Shown here one piece after another: positions 20,056 through 32,313 of a DNA stretch of 62,368 nucleotides (the stretch's first letter is position 1; the number at the start of each line of letters is the position of its first letter). Location: the NCBI GenBank assembly GCA_006386115.1, contig VFIW01000171.1:1-62368 (forward strand), written 5' to 3'. Below the pieces are notes generated by a model that saw only the letters and a program-made list of their open reading frames with translations, searched no databases and was not told the origin of the DNA. Source of the stretch: Globisporangium splendens (Eukaryota > Oomycota > Peronosporomycetes > Pythiales > Pythiaceae). A program made the translations under genes and the position numbers.

Positions 20056-21222
20056 CACATTGGCATGGAGTCATCGCCGCGTGCACGAGGTAGAGGCGCG
20101 CTGAGGCGAATAGTGAACCACTCCACCATGTGGCTGATTATTCTCCCGCCCTGTACGTACGAGTGGCGTATATAAGTGCATGGGGATCGCAACTGGTGTC
20201 TTTCCTCAGTGGATACCTGTCGTTTTGGTACGTTGTGTAATTGTTCGAGTGTTCTGGTCATCAAGAGAGAGCCGTTGCTTTGGTGTTGGGCATATGGACG
20301 CTCGTGTGTGTGGCTAGAGCTCTGGGGTAACGTCTGGATACTAAACAACAGCGCCATGCCTCTTCGTCTGCACGGGTTTTAGTTAGTGCTTTATGCTGAA
20401 ATTGCATGGATGCATCCGATAAGTGCGGGCACAGAATGGTGGTCAAGCAGTTGCAGTAGTCAGTTCGCCCCTCGTCTAATGGATGCTCTGATGTATGCAT
20501 CTAAAAGAGGCATTTAGCTCATTAAAGCAAACCTTCATGTGCGTTATTATTAGTTGTATAGAGGTAGTGTACGGTAGAAGCCTGTCGTTGGGTGGTTCGA
20601 GGTAGTCAGAGCCGTCGCTACGCATATTGTACCCACGCTTTTACACGACGTTCTTGAAGTATGAGCCATTGGATGGGCGAGATGAGCCCTTCGCTTTCGT
20701 TCACAGAAAGAATGTCGCCTTTCTGTGGACGATCCAGGTGGGGGCGTCACATTGAAGGCTTGAACACATCGATGCATTCCTCCGATGTCATGAACCGCTG
20801 CTTCAACCTTTCTCGCAGCAGCAATTTGCTGTGCCAGGATTCGTCCAGTGTGCGGCCACCACATGGAAGCACGCCGTGCTCGGTCATCCTCCCATTACCT
20901 TTTTGTGGCCACAGGACTGCGCGCCATTTGCTTTTGTATCGTGGAGCTCCTGAGGTGGGCGCGGCAGCCACACAAGCAGTAAAGTATCAGGAGCTTTTCG
21001 TTTCTACTGAGCAACTCACTTGATGACAACAGCCAGAAGCATTACCGGATGTCTGCGACTGCTATACGTATATCATAACTCGTAACCAGTGATCACTCAG
21101 TACAGTGCATGCTTCTATTAGTGGATCTCCAGTCTTAGCTTACATCAGTAGCTTGGTTATTTCGTCCCCTAAAACCCAGCAGCAATTGCCGATTGGTGAG
21201 CGCGCCATATTCGACCGAGACG
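20056..21222. other. Intergenic, 1.17 kb
   Basis: Between the divergent tyrosinase and CWF19L1-like genes. An open stretch at 20747-20971 (-) reads like protein over about 50 codons (KSKWRAVLWPQKGNGRM) but has no recognised domain or clean gene model. No RNA gene seen. Confidence 0.4.
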
Positions 21223-23241
21223 ATGGTGAAGATCTTGCTCTGCGGACAGGTAAACGGGCAGTGGGACCTCGTGTTCGAGCGCGTGAAGAAGCTCAACGCG
21301 GCCGCCAAAGACGTGCCCTTCGAGGTGCTGCTCTGCGTCGGCCGCGCGTTCCCGATCCCTGCCGAGTACGTCGATGGGAGCAAGCCCGTGCCGATCCCCA
21401 CATACTTTGTGACCGCGTTTGAAGACGAGAACGCGCTGGAGAGCGATGCGACGCAAGCCACGCTGTATGCAAAGATCTCAGAGCCACAAGCGGACACGAG
21501 TGGGCCCGTGGAAGTGGTGAAGAACTTGTTCTTCTTGGGCAATCATGGTGTCACGACGGTACATTTTTTACCATTGCGATTATGCATCGGTTGTCATGAG
21601 ACTAATGTGGTGGCTTTGCTGTGGGGGAATGCTGTAGATTGAAGGGTTGAAGGTGGTCTTCCTCTCGGGTACGGCTGCCAAGGATGATACGGCGGCATCA
21701 AGCACACCACTGCATTATTCTATGGCGACGGTACGTTGAGTGTTTCTGTGTGGTGCTCTTTCTGTATGAAAAGATGAGTGGTTTGAGTCATAGAGCTGCT
21801 GACTATATGAGCTTTGTGCTGTATGTGATATGCGTAGGTGGATGGACTTATTGCCAGTATTGAGAAGCAAGGTGCACACGACATCGACTTTCTACTGACA
21901 GCCGAATACGCAGCCAAGTACGTAATCCCTACACTTTCTCTTTGAGTATGAAAGTAGTCATGGTGGTGACCATTGTGTGTGTCTCTCTATAGCTTCCAGA
22001 AATTGCTTCCAGAGCAGCAAGTCCCGTCGGAACTGCAGGCAGTGGAGGGAAGTCCGTATTTGCAGAAGCTGCTGCAAGTGGTGCACCCCAAGTACCACAT
22101 CACGAGTGCGTCGGCCAGTAGTGGTGTCTTCTACCAGCGCCTTCCGTACGTGAGTGAGCATCCGTCGAGTGGACGCAAGTCTGTCACACGCTTAATCGGA
22201 CTCTGTGGAGTGAGCACGTTCAAGAACAAAGCCCACAAGTATCTGCACGCGCTCCAAGTGACCCCGACTGCAAGTGGCGAAGGTGCAGTCGACATCCCAG
22301 CGGGGACAACGCAGAATCCGTACGCGCAGGCGCCGCCGTCTCCAGATTGGCGGTATCGTGAGGAACCACATGCAAAGCGACAGAGAGTCGATGATCCTAA
22401 AGCAGGTGGCGGAGGTCTCTCGGAGGAACAGATCGCGCAGCTGACGGCCCAAAGTGTCCAGGGTGCGCAGTTCTTTTACGACCAGAAACTCGCGGCACGA
22501 GGTCAGCGGCAGGCAGCGCTTCGTCAAGAGCGAGACAACAGCAAACGGGATCGACGAGCACCGCCGCCAGTGCCTGAACGCACCGAGTGCTGGTTCTGTC
22601 TTGCGACGCCGAGTGTCGAGCGCCACTTGATCGTGAGCATCGGACAGGAAGCGTACCTTGCGATGCCTAAAGGTGCGATCAACCCGGACCATTTGCTGAT
22701 CGTGCCGATCGCGCACGAGGCATCGTCCATGAAGCTCCGTGTCGACACGTGGAAAGAAATCGAGCGCTTCAAGAGCGCACTTCGAGAGTTCTTTGCGTCG
22801 CAGGATAAAGACATGATTGTGTTTGATCGCAACATCCAGACGATTGGCGCGACGCATTGCCACTTGCAAGTGATTGGCATTCCGCGCTCCAAAGCTGCCA
22901 TCGCGAGACGTGTGTTTGAAGGCGAAGGCGAGAAGTACAACGTACGCTTCAAGGTCCTCGAGAAGGACGCCGATCTGCAACAAACAACCGATGGGAAGCC
23001 ATTTTTCTACGCCGAGGTGCCCGGTGAGGACGGCAACGTGGTGCGTCTGCTGAACTTTGTCGAGGGAAAGCACTACATGCAGTTTGGTCGCCACGCGGCC
23101 GCGTGCGTGCTGGAGATGCCGCGCCGAGCGAACTGGAAGTACTGCGTCGTGCCAAAGCCCGAGGAAGAGCAGATGACGAAGCAGTTTAAGGAGCAGTGGA
23201 AGCAATTTGACTTCACGCTGGAAGACGACGACGACGAATAG
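21223..23241 (+). CDS. CWF19-like protein 1 homologue, 4 exons
   Basis: Model: join(21223..21558, 21638..21730, 21838..21917, 21993..23241), about 585 residues (human CWF19L1 538). The N-terminal metallophosphatase-like half begins MVKILLCGQVNGQWDLVFER. The CwfJ C1 domain begins TECWFCLATPSVERHLIVSIG, contains AYLAMPKGAINPDHLLIVP, and has the HIT-like motif THCHLQVIGIP. The CwfJ C2 part is FFYAEVPGED to NWKYCVVPKPEEE and the tail is acidic (LEDDDDE). Relatives associate with spliceosomes and the debranching machinery. Introns are 79, 107 and 75 bp. Start: the ATG at 21223 matches the family N terminus; an in-frame ATG at 21193 adds ten unlike residues. Confidence 0.92.
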
Positions 23242-23390
23242 AGGAAAGGATATGTCGAAGTAAGACAAAAATGGGTTTTGGATTTGACTTGGTTCGCATT
23301 ACAATAAAATACATAAGGGAGACCAGCGGAGCGTCTACTCCTCGATGTGACGATTAAGTTGAATAAATGACAGACAGAGGTGCTTGGGGT

Positions 23391-23759
23391 TTACGCAGTC
23401 GACGCGCCGAACACGACGTTCCAGATGTCGCCTTTGGCGGCCGCGGACGCAGACGTCGCGGTGGTCGCTGCTGCGCTTGGCTTGGCTGCTGCGGTGGTCT
23501 TGAGCACCGTGCTTGGGATGGCTGCTCGCGCCATGTTGGAGACCAGCAGTGGCGCTTCGTCGAGTGCTTCCTGGATCTGCTCTTCGTAGTCAATGCCGTA
23601 GATCTCGCACCAAGCCAGTTCGCCGCTTGAGACAACGTGAGGGGCTGGTGCTGAGGCTGCTGCTACAGGAACTTGGAACGCCTTGGCGGCAGCTGTAGAC
23701 GAATGGATGGATCGCGAGGCTTGGAGCGGGGCTGCGCTACGAACGACTCGAGCCAACAT
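23391..23759 (-). CDS. Small Ala-rich protein with mitochondrial-type presequence
   Basis: 122 residues. The ATG at 23759 opens MLARVVRSAAPLQASRSIHS, which is rich in Arg, Ser and Ala, has no acidic residue and resembles a mitochondrial presequence. The conserved-looking core is ELAWCEIYGIDYEEQIQEAL, followed by an Ala/Thr-rich spacer and a C-terminal GDIWNVVFGAS. An in-frame ATG at 23855 adds 32 unlike residues. It converges on the CWF19L1-like gene about 150 bases away. I do not recognise the family, and location is inferred. Confidence 0.6.
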   Translation of the reverse strand: MLARVVRSAAPLQASRSIHSSTAAAKAFQVPVAAASAPAPHVVSSGELAWCEIYGIDYEEQIQEALDEAPLLVSNMARAAIPSTVLKTTAAAKPSAAATTATSASAAAKGDIWNVVFGASTA

Positions 23760-24984
23760 GGAGGTGAAGGTGATGAGTGGACGGACTTGAGCTGTTGATG
23801 GGAATTTGGAAAGTGAGTGGGAGCGTCTAATGCAGAGCTCTGGTCTGCAGCGCAAGCAGCTTCCAGTTTACGTAGCTCATGTTGAGGTTGTGCGTGTCCA
23901 CCAATCACAGCGGCGCGAAACGCCAAGGTAGCTATCTGACGTCCGCGGCGTCACGCCCGTCAATTCCAGTGCGACGTTTGACGAGAAAAAAGAGACTGTG
24001 GTGCTTGCAAAGTCGCCCTTCTGGTGACTTAGTGGGTATTGAGCCGTAAAATAGACGAAAATGTTGAGTTTGCAACATTGGGAGATGGGTTGACGAGCCA
24101 CGAGGCGTGACGCGCCGTGATCCCGAAAGGGTTTTGAAGTCGTCGATTCATCAAACAACCTTGTATAATGAGAGTAGCAATGATTTAATCGCACTTATGC
24201 CGTTTTAAAAAGGGCTTTCGTTGACAGGTGAGTAAACTGCCAATTGATACGCAATATTAAACAGGAATACGTTAGTTGCGAAGACAAAATTCGGAAATGT
24301 TGCGTGTTTGTGCGCATCGTCATAGAGAAATGCGCAAGGTTGACGTTGAAGTTGGTCATTCCACGCTGATCCAGACATTTTCCTTCCAGGAATGCGACAG
24401 CGTCTCAAGATCTCTCCAGAGTGAAGCTCAGTTGACGTGCTCTGCGCTCGTCTATGGTGCGACGTTGAAGTGCCAACCGCCACCTTCAAACTCCTGGTGC
24501 AACTGCAACGAGCACAACAGCATCGACATGGAAAGGCTGGGCAAAGTGGAGATGTTTGTACAAGCCTCATGCCTCAGACTGTGTGGAAAGCCTTTGCAAA
24601 AACTAAGCGGACAAGGTCACAGTGCTTGGATGCGAGAGGATGAACAAAGCAATCGTAAAGTAGGGGTACAAGGAGCTACTTTGTGTCCTGGTTACTCGCA
24701 CGCCTTCAGGCATGAATACATTGTTCGTGAGCTGCCGTGGGTAGCCCAAGTCAAGTTCTGATACTAGTGGCTATGGACAAATCCTGCCTCCATCTCGCTA
24801 ACAGCTACCGCACCTGAACTGACTTGACGCTCTAATGTAGAATGAAAACCTGGAGCAAAAATATCAAAGTGTAATCCGGACACAACCTCTCAATAAAATG
24901 ACTCGGCTTCCAAACAATGCATTTGCACAAGACGCTTTGATGGAACGGAGCACGATTCCCACCGCTTGGGCGAGAGCCGACCCA

Positions 24985-25298
24985 GAGAGGTGCATCGGAG
25001 GCGTGGGTTTTGGCGAAGCAGAAATCACGAGGCGGCCTTGGCGTCTGCATCGAAAGCACGTCGTCGAGCCGCTGCTTGCTGTGTGCGCTGGCGACTTTGC
25101 AGTTCGGGCATAGCTCTTACCACCGCGATCCCCACTTTGAGATCCCTGAGCTGGAAACTTGGAGCTCTTGGTTGTTGGCTTCGACGCAAAGCCGGAGGCA
25201 ACTCGAGACTTGGCATAACAAGACTCAAATTCGTTGCCCTCGCGACCACAGCGGAGACACCGGTTGGCTCCGTTCGCATGGGTCTGCGCAAAACACAC
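24985..25298 (-). pseudogene. Relic of a CCHC-like zinc-knuckle gene
   Basis: On the minus strand one frame reads CFAQTHANGANRCLRCGREG and ESCYAKSR, then CFRCRRQGRLV near 25060-25030; the neighbouring frame then supplies FCFAKTHASDAPL. This matches a tandem pattern of CxRCGRxG...CFAKTHA fingers interrupted by a frameshift near 25030. No start or promoter is evident and the fragment is probably dead. Finger identity is inferred from Cys spacing. Confidence 0.4.
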
Positions 25299-25329
25299 AT
25301 GTTAAAATGTGTGTTTTGCACAGACCCAT
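25278..25329. repeat. 23-bp-arm inverted repeat
   Basis: Left arm 25278-25300 and right arm 25307-25329 are reverse complements with a single mismatch (CGC against TGT context), around a six-base spacer GTTAAA. A transcript would fold into a long hairpin. It lies at the 5' edge of the zinc-knuckle relic. Confidence 0.85.
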
Positions 25330-25503
25330 CAGCATTAAAAAAATGTCGATTTGTTTGGCTCAAAATCGGTATTTCTAGAATATAAGATTGTAGAAACGGC
25401 AACTTCAGCCAGAACAGTTTCTCCCGCCAACTCAAACTGAAGCGGTTGTTGGTATATACCACTTCGCATCACACCTCAATTGCCTCGCACACATCTTGAT
25501 GAC

Positions 25504-27277
25504 ATGAAGCGTCCACACAGACCCAAGAAGCCGGCGCTCCGCGTCGTGGTCGCGGACGACCACCACCACGTGCTGCCCGAGATCCACGCCGTACGCTGCT
25601 AGTTGCCCTTGTGGAGCTCACAATTGGGCTCTGTACCGCCTATCGCTAACGTAAACTGCTAGAACTGTAGGCGATCCGCCGGCGCATCCTCCCATTCACC
25701 GGCATCCACGTGCTGCACTTTGACGCGCACCCGGACCTGTCGTTCCCTCGCGCCGTCGACCCAACGCTCGTGTTTGAGCCGCACGCGCTCTATGACGCGC
25801 TTGACGAGTCCGTCTCCGGTATGCGTCTATTTTGTGTGCATGTGTGGTGTGGCTACGAGCTGATTTTAAAGGCTGCTTCGCAGGCATTGCCGAGTTTTTG
25901 CTGCCGTTGGTGTACGCAGGTCATGTGAACCAGATCACGTGGATCAAGCCCCAATGGGCAACGCAGGTACTAACTGGTAGCAAAAGCGCGGAGAAGCTCT
26001 GTTGGTTTATTCACTAGACTGACAATGTAGTGGTGTCGTAGATGCCCATCGATGCGTGGAAGCAAGCGTTCGTCGGCAAGCATCAAGATACGAGTGCGTG
26101 ACCTGAACCATTGCCTCCTACGTGATAATGCAAGTGGCTCAGGTTTATATGTGATGATGGTGCTGTAGAACGTCTCTGTGTGTCACTGCCGCTGCTGCAT
26201 TTCATTGAAGAAGACGCGTACGCGGCTGTCGACGCCATGGCATCCGAGACTGTCAAGTACGTATATGCTGGCTATTAGTAGGACGTGCGTGGTGTGTTGG
26301 AGAAGTTTATCATAGCTTTCTTTCTTTCTCTACGTGTTTGTTTGCATCATGGAAACAAACATAGGTCATGGGATTTCTTTGTCACCGAGCTGCGAGATAG
26401 ATCCCCGTCAGTATCTACTGACACTCCTTCGTCCGCAAGCATTGGTGGTGGCGACGTCTTGGCACAAGTACGTTCGCAGCTTCAACAAGAGCCCGTCCAA
26501 GCGTACATTTTAGACATCGATTTGGATTATTTCTCGACTTGGAATCCATTCCGCAAAGGTAAGAGTATGCAATCACTGCTGTGCGTCAACTTGTCCATTT
26601 GTTCAATAGCAGACCTGCTTTGCGCATTTGCTTGCGTTTCCCTCTCAGATCTGGAGCAGCGCGTTGGTGTAGCCACGGCGAACACTGTCGCGCAAGTGTT
26701 TACTGCACTGCGGTATAAGGATATGGGGAATGATATGAGCATTGCGGCTCGAAGTCAGGATCGTCGCAGCTTTGCAGCAGCATTCGAGCAGCTGAAGGAA
26801 CAAAACGAGACACAAGCCAATGATCCGTCCGTGTTTGATCCATCGAGTCCAGTGTATCAGTCGATCCTCAACACGTTGATTCCGTTGTATCCTGACAATG
26901 CTGACGCACCAGACTTGCTCGCTACGTTCATGAAACTGATGGTGAATCTGGACCAGGAGGCACGCCAACTCGTGTGGTGGGCGGGACCAAACCTCGATCT
27001 CCCGCATCACATGATCTCCAATGACGAGATTGAGCACATGATCGCTGCATTCCGAGACTTCCTAGGTGACGTTGCAACAACTAGTGGGGAACTCACGCAC
27101 CCGCCGTCGCTCGTAACGATCGCGAAATCGACGGGAGACGAGTACTTGCCGCCGCATCAGCTCGAGTTTGTGCAATCACGGGTTCTGCGTTCCCTCAGAG
27201 ACGTGTTTGGTGACGTTGACGTCGAATTCGTCGCGTATGAAGACGTTCAAGACGATGAAGACAAAACAAACGAATGA
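25504..27277 (+). CDS. UPF0489 (C5orf22-like) family protein, 7 exons
   Basis: Model: join(25504..25590, 25671..25818, 25884..25966, 26042..26093, 26169..26256, 26365..26558, 26649..27277), about 426 residues (human C5orf22 442). Family landmarks are [49 protein letters not shown] and [17 protein letters not shown]. The HxH and DxD pattern (FDAHPD, DIDLDYF) resembles the arginase-like metal site proposed for the family. Six introns of 65-108 bp all use GT-AG and keep frame. The biochemical activity is not known in any organism I can name. Confidence 0.85.
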
Positions 27278-27383
27278 TAGAGAAACTTGCAACTTGTGAG
27301 TGTGTGCCTTTTAGTATACTTTTTCTGTTTGGATCTAGCGACAGGTGAGTCGGTTCATTGGATGAATATAAATGGTCCTAGTT

Positions 27384-30300
27384 TTAGTATTCTTTGAGCG
27401 TCAATCGCGGCACGATGTTCATAGCCTGGAGCTCCTGGAAGAGCAGCTTGCACGCGTACGGGATGCGGATGCTCACGACCTTCTCCTCCGACTTGCAGTA
27501 CTGGCACCAGCCTTCGTACCCGAGCATGCGGCAGCCCTGGCACACGTCGGCGCTAAACGCGTCACTCGAGATCATCAGACGCTCCATCAGCAGCATGCTC
27601 GCACCGTACCCGATCAGACAATCGCGCTCCATCTCTCCCAGACGCAGACCACCGTCGCGCGATCGACCTTCAGTAGGCTGTCGCGTGAGTACAGCACGTG
27701 GACCACGCGCACGAGCGTGCATCTTGTCCATGACCATGTGCTTGAGCTTCTGGTAGTAGATCGGACCCATGAAGATGTAGCATAAAATCGGTTCGCCCGT
27801 GATGCCCGACGTCAGGTAGTCCTTGCCGGCATAGTTGAACCCGTTCTTCACGAGCTCACGCGAGCAATCGAGCACATTGTCGGCCGTGCCGTACTTCTCA
27901 CCGAACGCCGTGCCGTACGCGCGACGGCCGTTGAGCACGCCGGCCTTGCCCGCGATCAGCTCAATCATCTTGCCGACCGTCATACGACTCGGGAAACCGT
28001 GCGGGTTCATAATCAGGTCGGGACAGATACCCTGGTCGTTGAACGGCATGTCCTCCTGGTTGCGGATCGTGCCGCAGACGCCCTTCTGACCGTGTCGAGA
28101 ACTGAACTTGTCACCGATCTCCGGACGACGCGTCTGGCGGATCAGCACCTTGACCAGGAAATGGTTGGCTTCCGAAGACGTGAGCAGCACCTTGTCCACG
28201 TACGCCGGGATCGGACCCTTGTATGTCGTCGGCGACGGCGAGTATGTCACGTCCAGCGGGTCGCGGCCATCCACAGAGTCGTTGAACTGCGTCGGCTGCT
28301 CCTTGTTGATCATGATCGCGCCGTTCTGCACGACGCCACCCACGCGAGCGATACCGTCGGCGTCCAGCGACGCGTACTTGGCGTTGCGGAAGCCCATGTT
28401 GCCCGCAGCGCCGCCGCCGTTCGACATGAGGCTGTCAAAGTCCGGTGGACCCACGATGCGGTCGTACGACCCGTTCGCGTACTTCTTGATCATCGTCTGG
28501 TACTTTTTGAACACCATGCAGCGGCCAAAGCCGCGGTCCAACGACGCCTTGTTGAGCACGATCGCATCTTCAATATCGTAGCCCGAGTAACTCATGACGG
28601 CCACCGTCGCGTTCTGGCCCGCGGGCACGTGGTCAAAGTTGACAAGGTCCAGTACGCGCGTCTTGACCATCGGCATCTGCGGGTACACCATCGTGTACAG
28701 CAGCGTGTCAATGCGCTCGTACTGGTTCATCGCGATCGTGCCGATCGCCTGCTTGCCCATGGCGCACTGGTACGTGTTACGCGGCGACTGGTTGTGGTGT
28801 GGGTACGGGATCAATCCCGAGACCACACCCAGGATCGTCACGGGGTCGATCTCCAAGTGGGTCGTGCGCTCGCCGATCTCGCTCTCGTGAAGCGCCACGA
28901 GGCAGTTGTTCTCTTCGTTCACGTCGACGTACTCGACGCAACCTTCGACGATGAGACTGTGCAGATCGCGAACGCCAGCGCGCAGTTCGTCCAAGTGGCG
29001 CTGCGTGAGTCGCGTCTTGTGAGTCACTGGATCAATCAGCAGAAGCGGACGACACACGCGACCGCCGTCTGACGCGATGTACACGACGCGCTGCACGTCG
29101 TGCATCATCACCGACACGAACTCGCCAATGAGGCCAGCACGACGGATCCGGCGCAACCGCGTCACGAACGCGCGTGGGTTCACGTGCGTGCCGATAATCA
29201 CACCGTTAAGCACGACCAGGTAGTTGGAGCTGTGGTTGATCTCTTCGCCCGACGACAGTGACACGTCCGTCACGCCCAAGTCAAAGCACAACCGCTTGAT
29301 CGGCGCGGCTTCTTCGTCCGACGTCACGTGGCAGAGCAGCGCCAAGTTCTTTACGAGACCACACGCCTCGCCTTCGGGGGTATCCGCAGGACAGAGCATG
29401 CCCCATTGCGACGGCTGCAGCGAACGCGGACCAGAGACCTTGCGGGTCTTTTCAAACTGCGACGAGATGCGTGTCATCATACCGAGCGCCGACATGTACG
29501 AGAGCCGCGAGAGCACGTGGGTCACACCCGCACGATCCATGCGGAATCGCTTGAGCGTCCAGTTGCCCGTGGACAGCGCGTGGTAAAAGCCCTGCGTGAT
29601 CGTGTCCGTGCGGATGCACTTGAGGATATCGAACACGGCGGCGCGGTTCGGCTTGCTGAGCACCATGTCCGCCTGGCGCTTCAAATCGCTGTTGAATCGC
29701 TTGAACAGGTCTTCGAAGAGCAACGAGAGCAACTGACCCGCGAGTTCCAGACGCTTGTTGCCGTAGTAATCTTTGTCGTCCAACTGCGTGCGGTCCTTGT
29801 CCGTGAAGATGATGCGGCGCACGATATGCGCGACGTAAATGCACTTGAGACGGAAATTGTAGTCTTCGCACGGCACGTGGTTGAGCACGAGGTTTGCCAG
29901 TGCCGAGCGCGCGGCATCAGCCAAGCTGCGGTCCTGATGGTGACCGCTGCTACCACCACCACGGTGGCGTCCGCCCGTCGCGCCCACCTTGGTCACGGCG
30001 TTCATCTTGGAACCAATGTACTCGAGTGCCTGCATTTGTGTGAACACCTTGAGGTCCGACGCTTCTTCGAAGGACGCCGTGAGCGCGTCCGTCACGTCTG
30101 GTTCGCTGCCGATGAGCGACACGATCTCCTGATCGCTCTCCATGCCCATGCCGCGGAACACGATCACGATCGGGATGTCGCTGCCAAACGAGTTCGACTT
30201 GAGGTACACGCGGTTCTTGTTGATGAAAATGTTGGTGCGCGACTTGCGCTCATGGGTCGACGACGTGATCGACGCGCACACGTTCTGCTTGGCGTCTTCT

Positions 30301-30920
30301 TCGATGATCACGCGGTTTTTCGACAGCTGCTCGTGGATCAGCACGACTTTCTCGACACCCTTGACGATGAAGTAACCACCCGGGTCGTAAGGGCACTCCT
30401 TGAGCTTCGCGAGCTCTGCTTCACCTTTCTCCGCGAGCACACAGTTGGCACTGCGCAGCATGATCGGGATGCGGCCGATGAGCACTTTGTTGTTGGTCAC
30501 GATCTTGTTGCCACGGCGGTAGCGCACGCTCACGTACACGGGCGCGGCGTACGTGCGGTCGCGCAAGCGACACTGATGGGGCGTGACCGACGACGACACA
30601 AACGCTTCTTCGTCGATGGACGGTGAGCCGATCTGGATGTCCGTGTACTGCAGGAAGAACTTGGGGTCGGCGTCGCTGCGCACCATGTTGTTGGCCTTGG
30701 CGCGCACGATGTTCTTCATGTCGACATTCGTGAAGTAGTTGAACGAGTCGATGTGCTGCTTGACGAGCCCGCGGAGCTGCAAAAAGTACGGCAGCAGCTT
30801 CCACTTGTCCTTGACGTCGCCCACGGGCTTCTCCAGCTCCGCGAGCTGCGCGGCGTCCATCGTAGCCGCCAGCCCCACGGCCGCGGTCGAGTGTCCGTGC
30901 TGGTGCTGCGATGGCGCCAT
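27384..30920 (-). CDS. RPC2: RNA polymerase III second-largest subunit (RPC2 / RPC128)
   Basis: 1,178 residues in one exon (human POLR3B 1,133). It is the Pol III rather than the Pol II paralogue: the N terminus has [20 protein letters not shown] and [14 protein letters not shown], and the C terminus has [20 protein letters not shown], the zinc site [18 protein letters not shown] and [16 protein letters not shown]. The active-centre hybrid-binding motif is [15 protein letters not shown]. It forms the Pol III core with RPC1 and makes tRNA, 5S rRNA and U6. The frame starts at the first ATG (30920). A Gly/His-rich insert ([18 protein letters not shown]) lies near residue 320. It converges on the UPF0489 gene, about 107 bases apart. 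Confidence 0.95.
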   Translation of the reverse strand: MAPSQHQHGHSTAAVGLAATMDAAQLAELEKPVGDVKDKWKLLPYFLQLRGLVKQHIDSFNYFTNVDMKNIVRAKANNMVRSDADPKFFLQYTDIQIGSPSIDEEAFVSSSVTPHQCRLRDRTYAAPVYVSVRYRRGNKIVTNNKVLIGRIPIMLRSANCVLAEKGEAELAKLKECPYDPGGYFIVKGVEKVVLIHEQLSKNRVIIEEDAKQNVCASITSSTHERKSRTNIFINKNRVYLKSNSFGSDIPIVIVFRGMGMESDQEIVSLIGSEPDVTDALTASFEEASDLKVFTQMQALEYIGSKMNAVTKVGATGGRHRGGGSSGHHQDRSLADAARSALANLVLNHVPCEDYNFRLKCIYVAHIVRRIIFTDKDRTQLDDKDYYGNKRLELAGQLLSLLFEDLFKRFNSDLKRQADMVLSKPNRAAVFDILKCIRTDTITQGFYHALSTGNWTLKRFRMDRAGVTHVLSRLSYMSALGMMTRISSQFEKTRKVSGPRSLQPSQWGMLCPADTPEGEACGLVKNLALLCHVTSDEEAAPIKRLCFDLGVTDVSLSSGEEINHSSNYLVVLNGVIIGTHVNPRAFVTRLRRIRRAGLIGEFVSVMMHDVQRVVYIASDGGRVCRPLLLIDPVTHKTRLTQRHLDELRAGVRDLHSLIVEGCVEYVDVNEENNCLVALHESEIGERTTHLEIDPVTILGVVSGLIPYPHHNQSPRNTYQCAMGKQAIGTIAMNQYERIDTLLYTMVYPQMPMVKTRVLDLVNFDHVPAGQNATVAVMSYSGYDIEDAIVLNKASLDRGFGRCMVFKKYQTMIKKYANGSYDRIVGPPDFDSLMSNGGGAAGNMGFRNAKYASLDADGIARVGGVVQNGAIMINKEQPTQFNDSVDGRDPLDVTYSPSPTTYKGPIPAYVDKVLLTSSEANHFLVKVLIRQTRRPEIGDKFSSRHGQKGVCGTIRNQEDMPFNDQGICPDLIMNPHGFPSRMTVGKMIELIAGKAGVLNGRRAYGTAFGEKYGTADNVLDCSRELVKNGFNYAGKDYLTSGITGEPILCYIFMGPIYYQKLKHMVMDKMHARARGPRAVLTRQPTEGRSRDGGLRLGEMERDCLIGYGASMLLMERLMISSDAFSADVCQGCRMLGYEGWCQYCKSEEKVVSIRIPYACKLLFQELQAMNIVPRLTLKEY

Positions 30921-32313
30921 CGTTCGCTGCTCACTTATGCGCGCGCGAGCTATACACCAACTGAGTGGTTAATGGCGCGAACGAATGAATGGTGCAACTG
31001 GTCGGATTTTGCTGACAGCTGGTGTGGACCACCCAAATGGACCCAAAATAGAGTCGAATTTTGGGTACCAAGGCTGTCGTAAACAGAGTGGGTACGGTGT
31101 AAACGGGTACATTATTGTCAGTGTACCCGGTTGCATCGAGACGTGGGTTATACTCGGAACTGCAACTTGGACCACACATCGAAGCACGATTGAGAAATCA
31201 ATGCGCACGCACGGAGCAGCCTGGTGGGATTGAGAGCAAAGCAGGCGAGGCTTGGGAATATCGATGTATGGAATGTAAGCTGGTCGGTAGCACATGCGCA
31301 TAGCCGTCAGTTCGCAAGCGCGTTGATGACCCAGGCACTTTGCAGAGTGTAGCCAGGGTGCAATGTGGCTCCTCCCACCTGATTCGTGAGCGAAAGTTGC
31401 GCAAGTCGAGAGGCACCGCGTGGTCAACGGATATCGCAAAGAAATGAGACATCCACACAGTGTGGGATTTCGCGTTTTCACGGACATCATGGCGTTCGGT
31501 AGACTGGAGGTCGCTGGTAGCTGTTAGTCGGAAAATTCGCCCACGTTGCTCCCTTCCCACGACTCCCCTCCGTCACGAAATGCAACTCGGTCTTCCATTT
31601 TAATCGACGCTGGTGTTTTCTTGTGCCAGTGCAGGAATGGCAAAAGCAATTTTGAGAGGTTGTTGCAGTGCTGCTGATAAAACCTTCGCTTTCTGGTTGT
31701 GGTATAAAACCTCAAGACCAGGAGGGTGAGTGATGGTGCGAACATGTACAGTCGTTCCCTGCACTTGGAAAGCATCCACAAAAGTGATCACCTGCAGAAA
31801 TAGATAAGGCATGATCTAACATCGTAGACAGTGTTTATAGGTGCTTTTGGGTCAGCACGCATGGCTGATCGTGGGCGGCACCACAGTATGTTACCACTGA
31901 ACACGTTCGCGAGCTGCACGCAGTCCCTGCCGACTGATGCTTCGAAGTAATAATGTATGCGTCTTCACCCTTGTAAATAGATGCGCGCGTGGTGTTGCGT
32001 TAAAATTCAGCTTCTCTGGTTGCTCGGACAATTTTTAGGACCTCTTAAAAACTATATATACAATATCAGGTTCTCATCAGGTGCGATGGAAGAACGTTAG
32101 GAAACCACTGAGCGCAATTCATGGAACAGCAACAAGCTCTCAAGAGCTGAGCACGAAATGCAATCAGTTTTGCTTTCGCGATCTCAAGTGAGCACCAGCA
32201 GAAGCCCGATTCGTCCTTTCCAGCATCAGAGACAACTCTGTTGCTCGTGAGATCTCATTCCGAGGGATCTACCTCATTGGAAAATACCGGTAGCTCGTTC
32301 GTACCTCAAGAAA
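30921..32313. other. Intergenic, 1.39 kb, with a partial gene copy
   Basis: No intact gene. The stretch at about 31370-31520 is a decayed copy of part of the plus-strand gene at 32314 (listed separately). The remaining open frames are short and unrecognised. Confidence 0.4.
31370..31520 (+). pseudogene. Diverged partial copy of the gene fragment at about 32445-32625
   Basis: The bases around CGCAAGTCGAGAGGCACCGC, GATATCGCAAAGAAATGAGA and TTTCGCGTTTTCACGGACAT align in order with CGCAAGTCGAAAGGCACCGC, AATATCGCGAAGAAACGAGA and GCGCGTTTTCGCGGGCATCA downstream. Stops and indels break every frame, so this is a dead duplicate about 1.1 kb from its source. Confidence 0.65.

Larger units (their letters stand above)
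23760..25503. other. 1.74-kb intergenic region with a zinc-knuckle relic and a palindrome
   Basis: No intact gene. The open frame at 24276-24761 (+) shows no domain. The right part holds the frameshifted zinc-knuckle fragment and the long inverted repeat described separately. The last 200 bases lead into the UPF0489 gene. Confidence 0.4.

Noticed and set aside
20580..20610. tRNA-like GTTCGA string
   Set aside because: No acceptor, D or anticodon stem could be paired around it.
29328..30626. 432-codon plus-strand frame inside RPC2
   Set aside because: Antisense shadow of the conserved polymerase subunit.
27384..30920. RPB2 (RNA polymerase II subunit)
   Set aside because: The first impression from the [12 protein letters not shown] motif was Pol II, but the N- and C-terminal sequences match the Pol III subunit RPC2.
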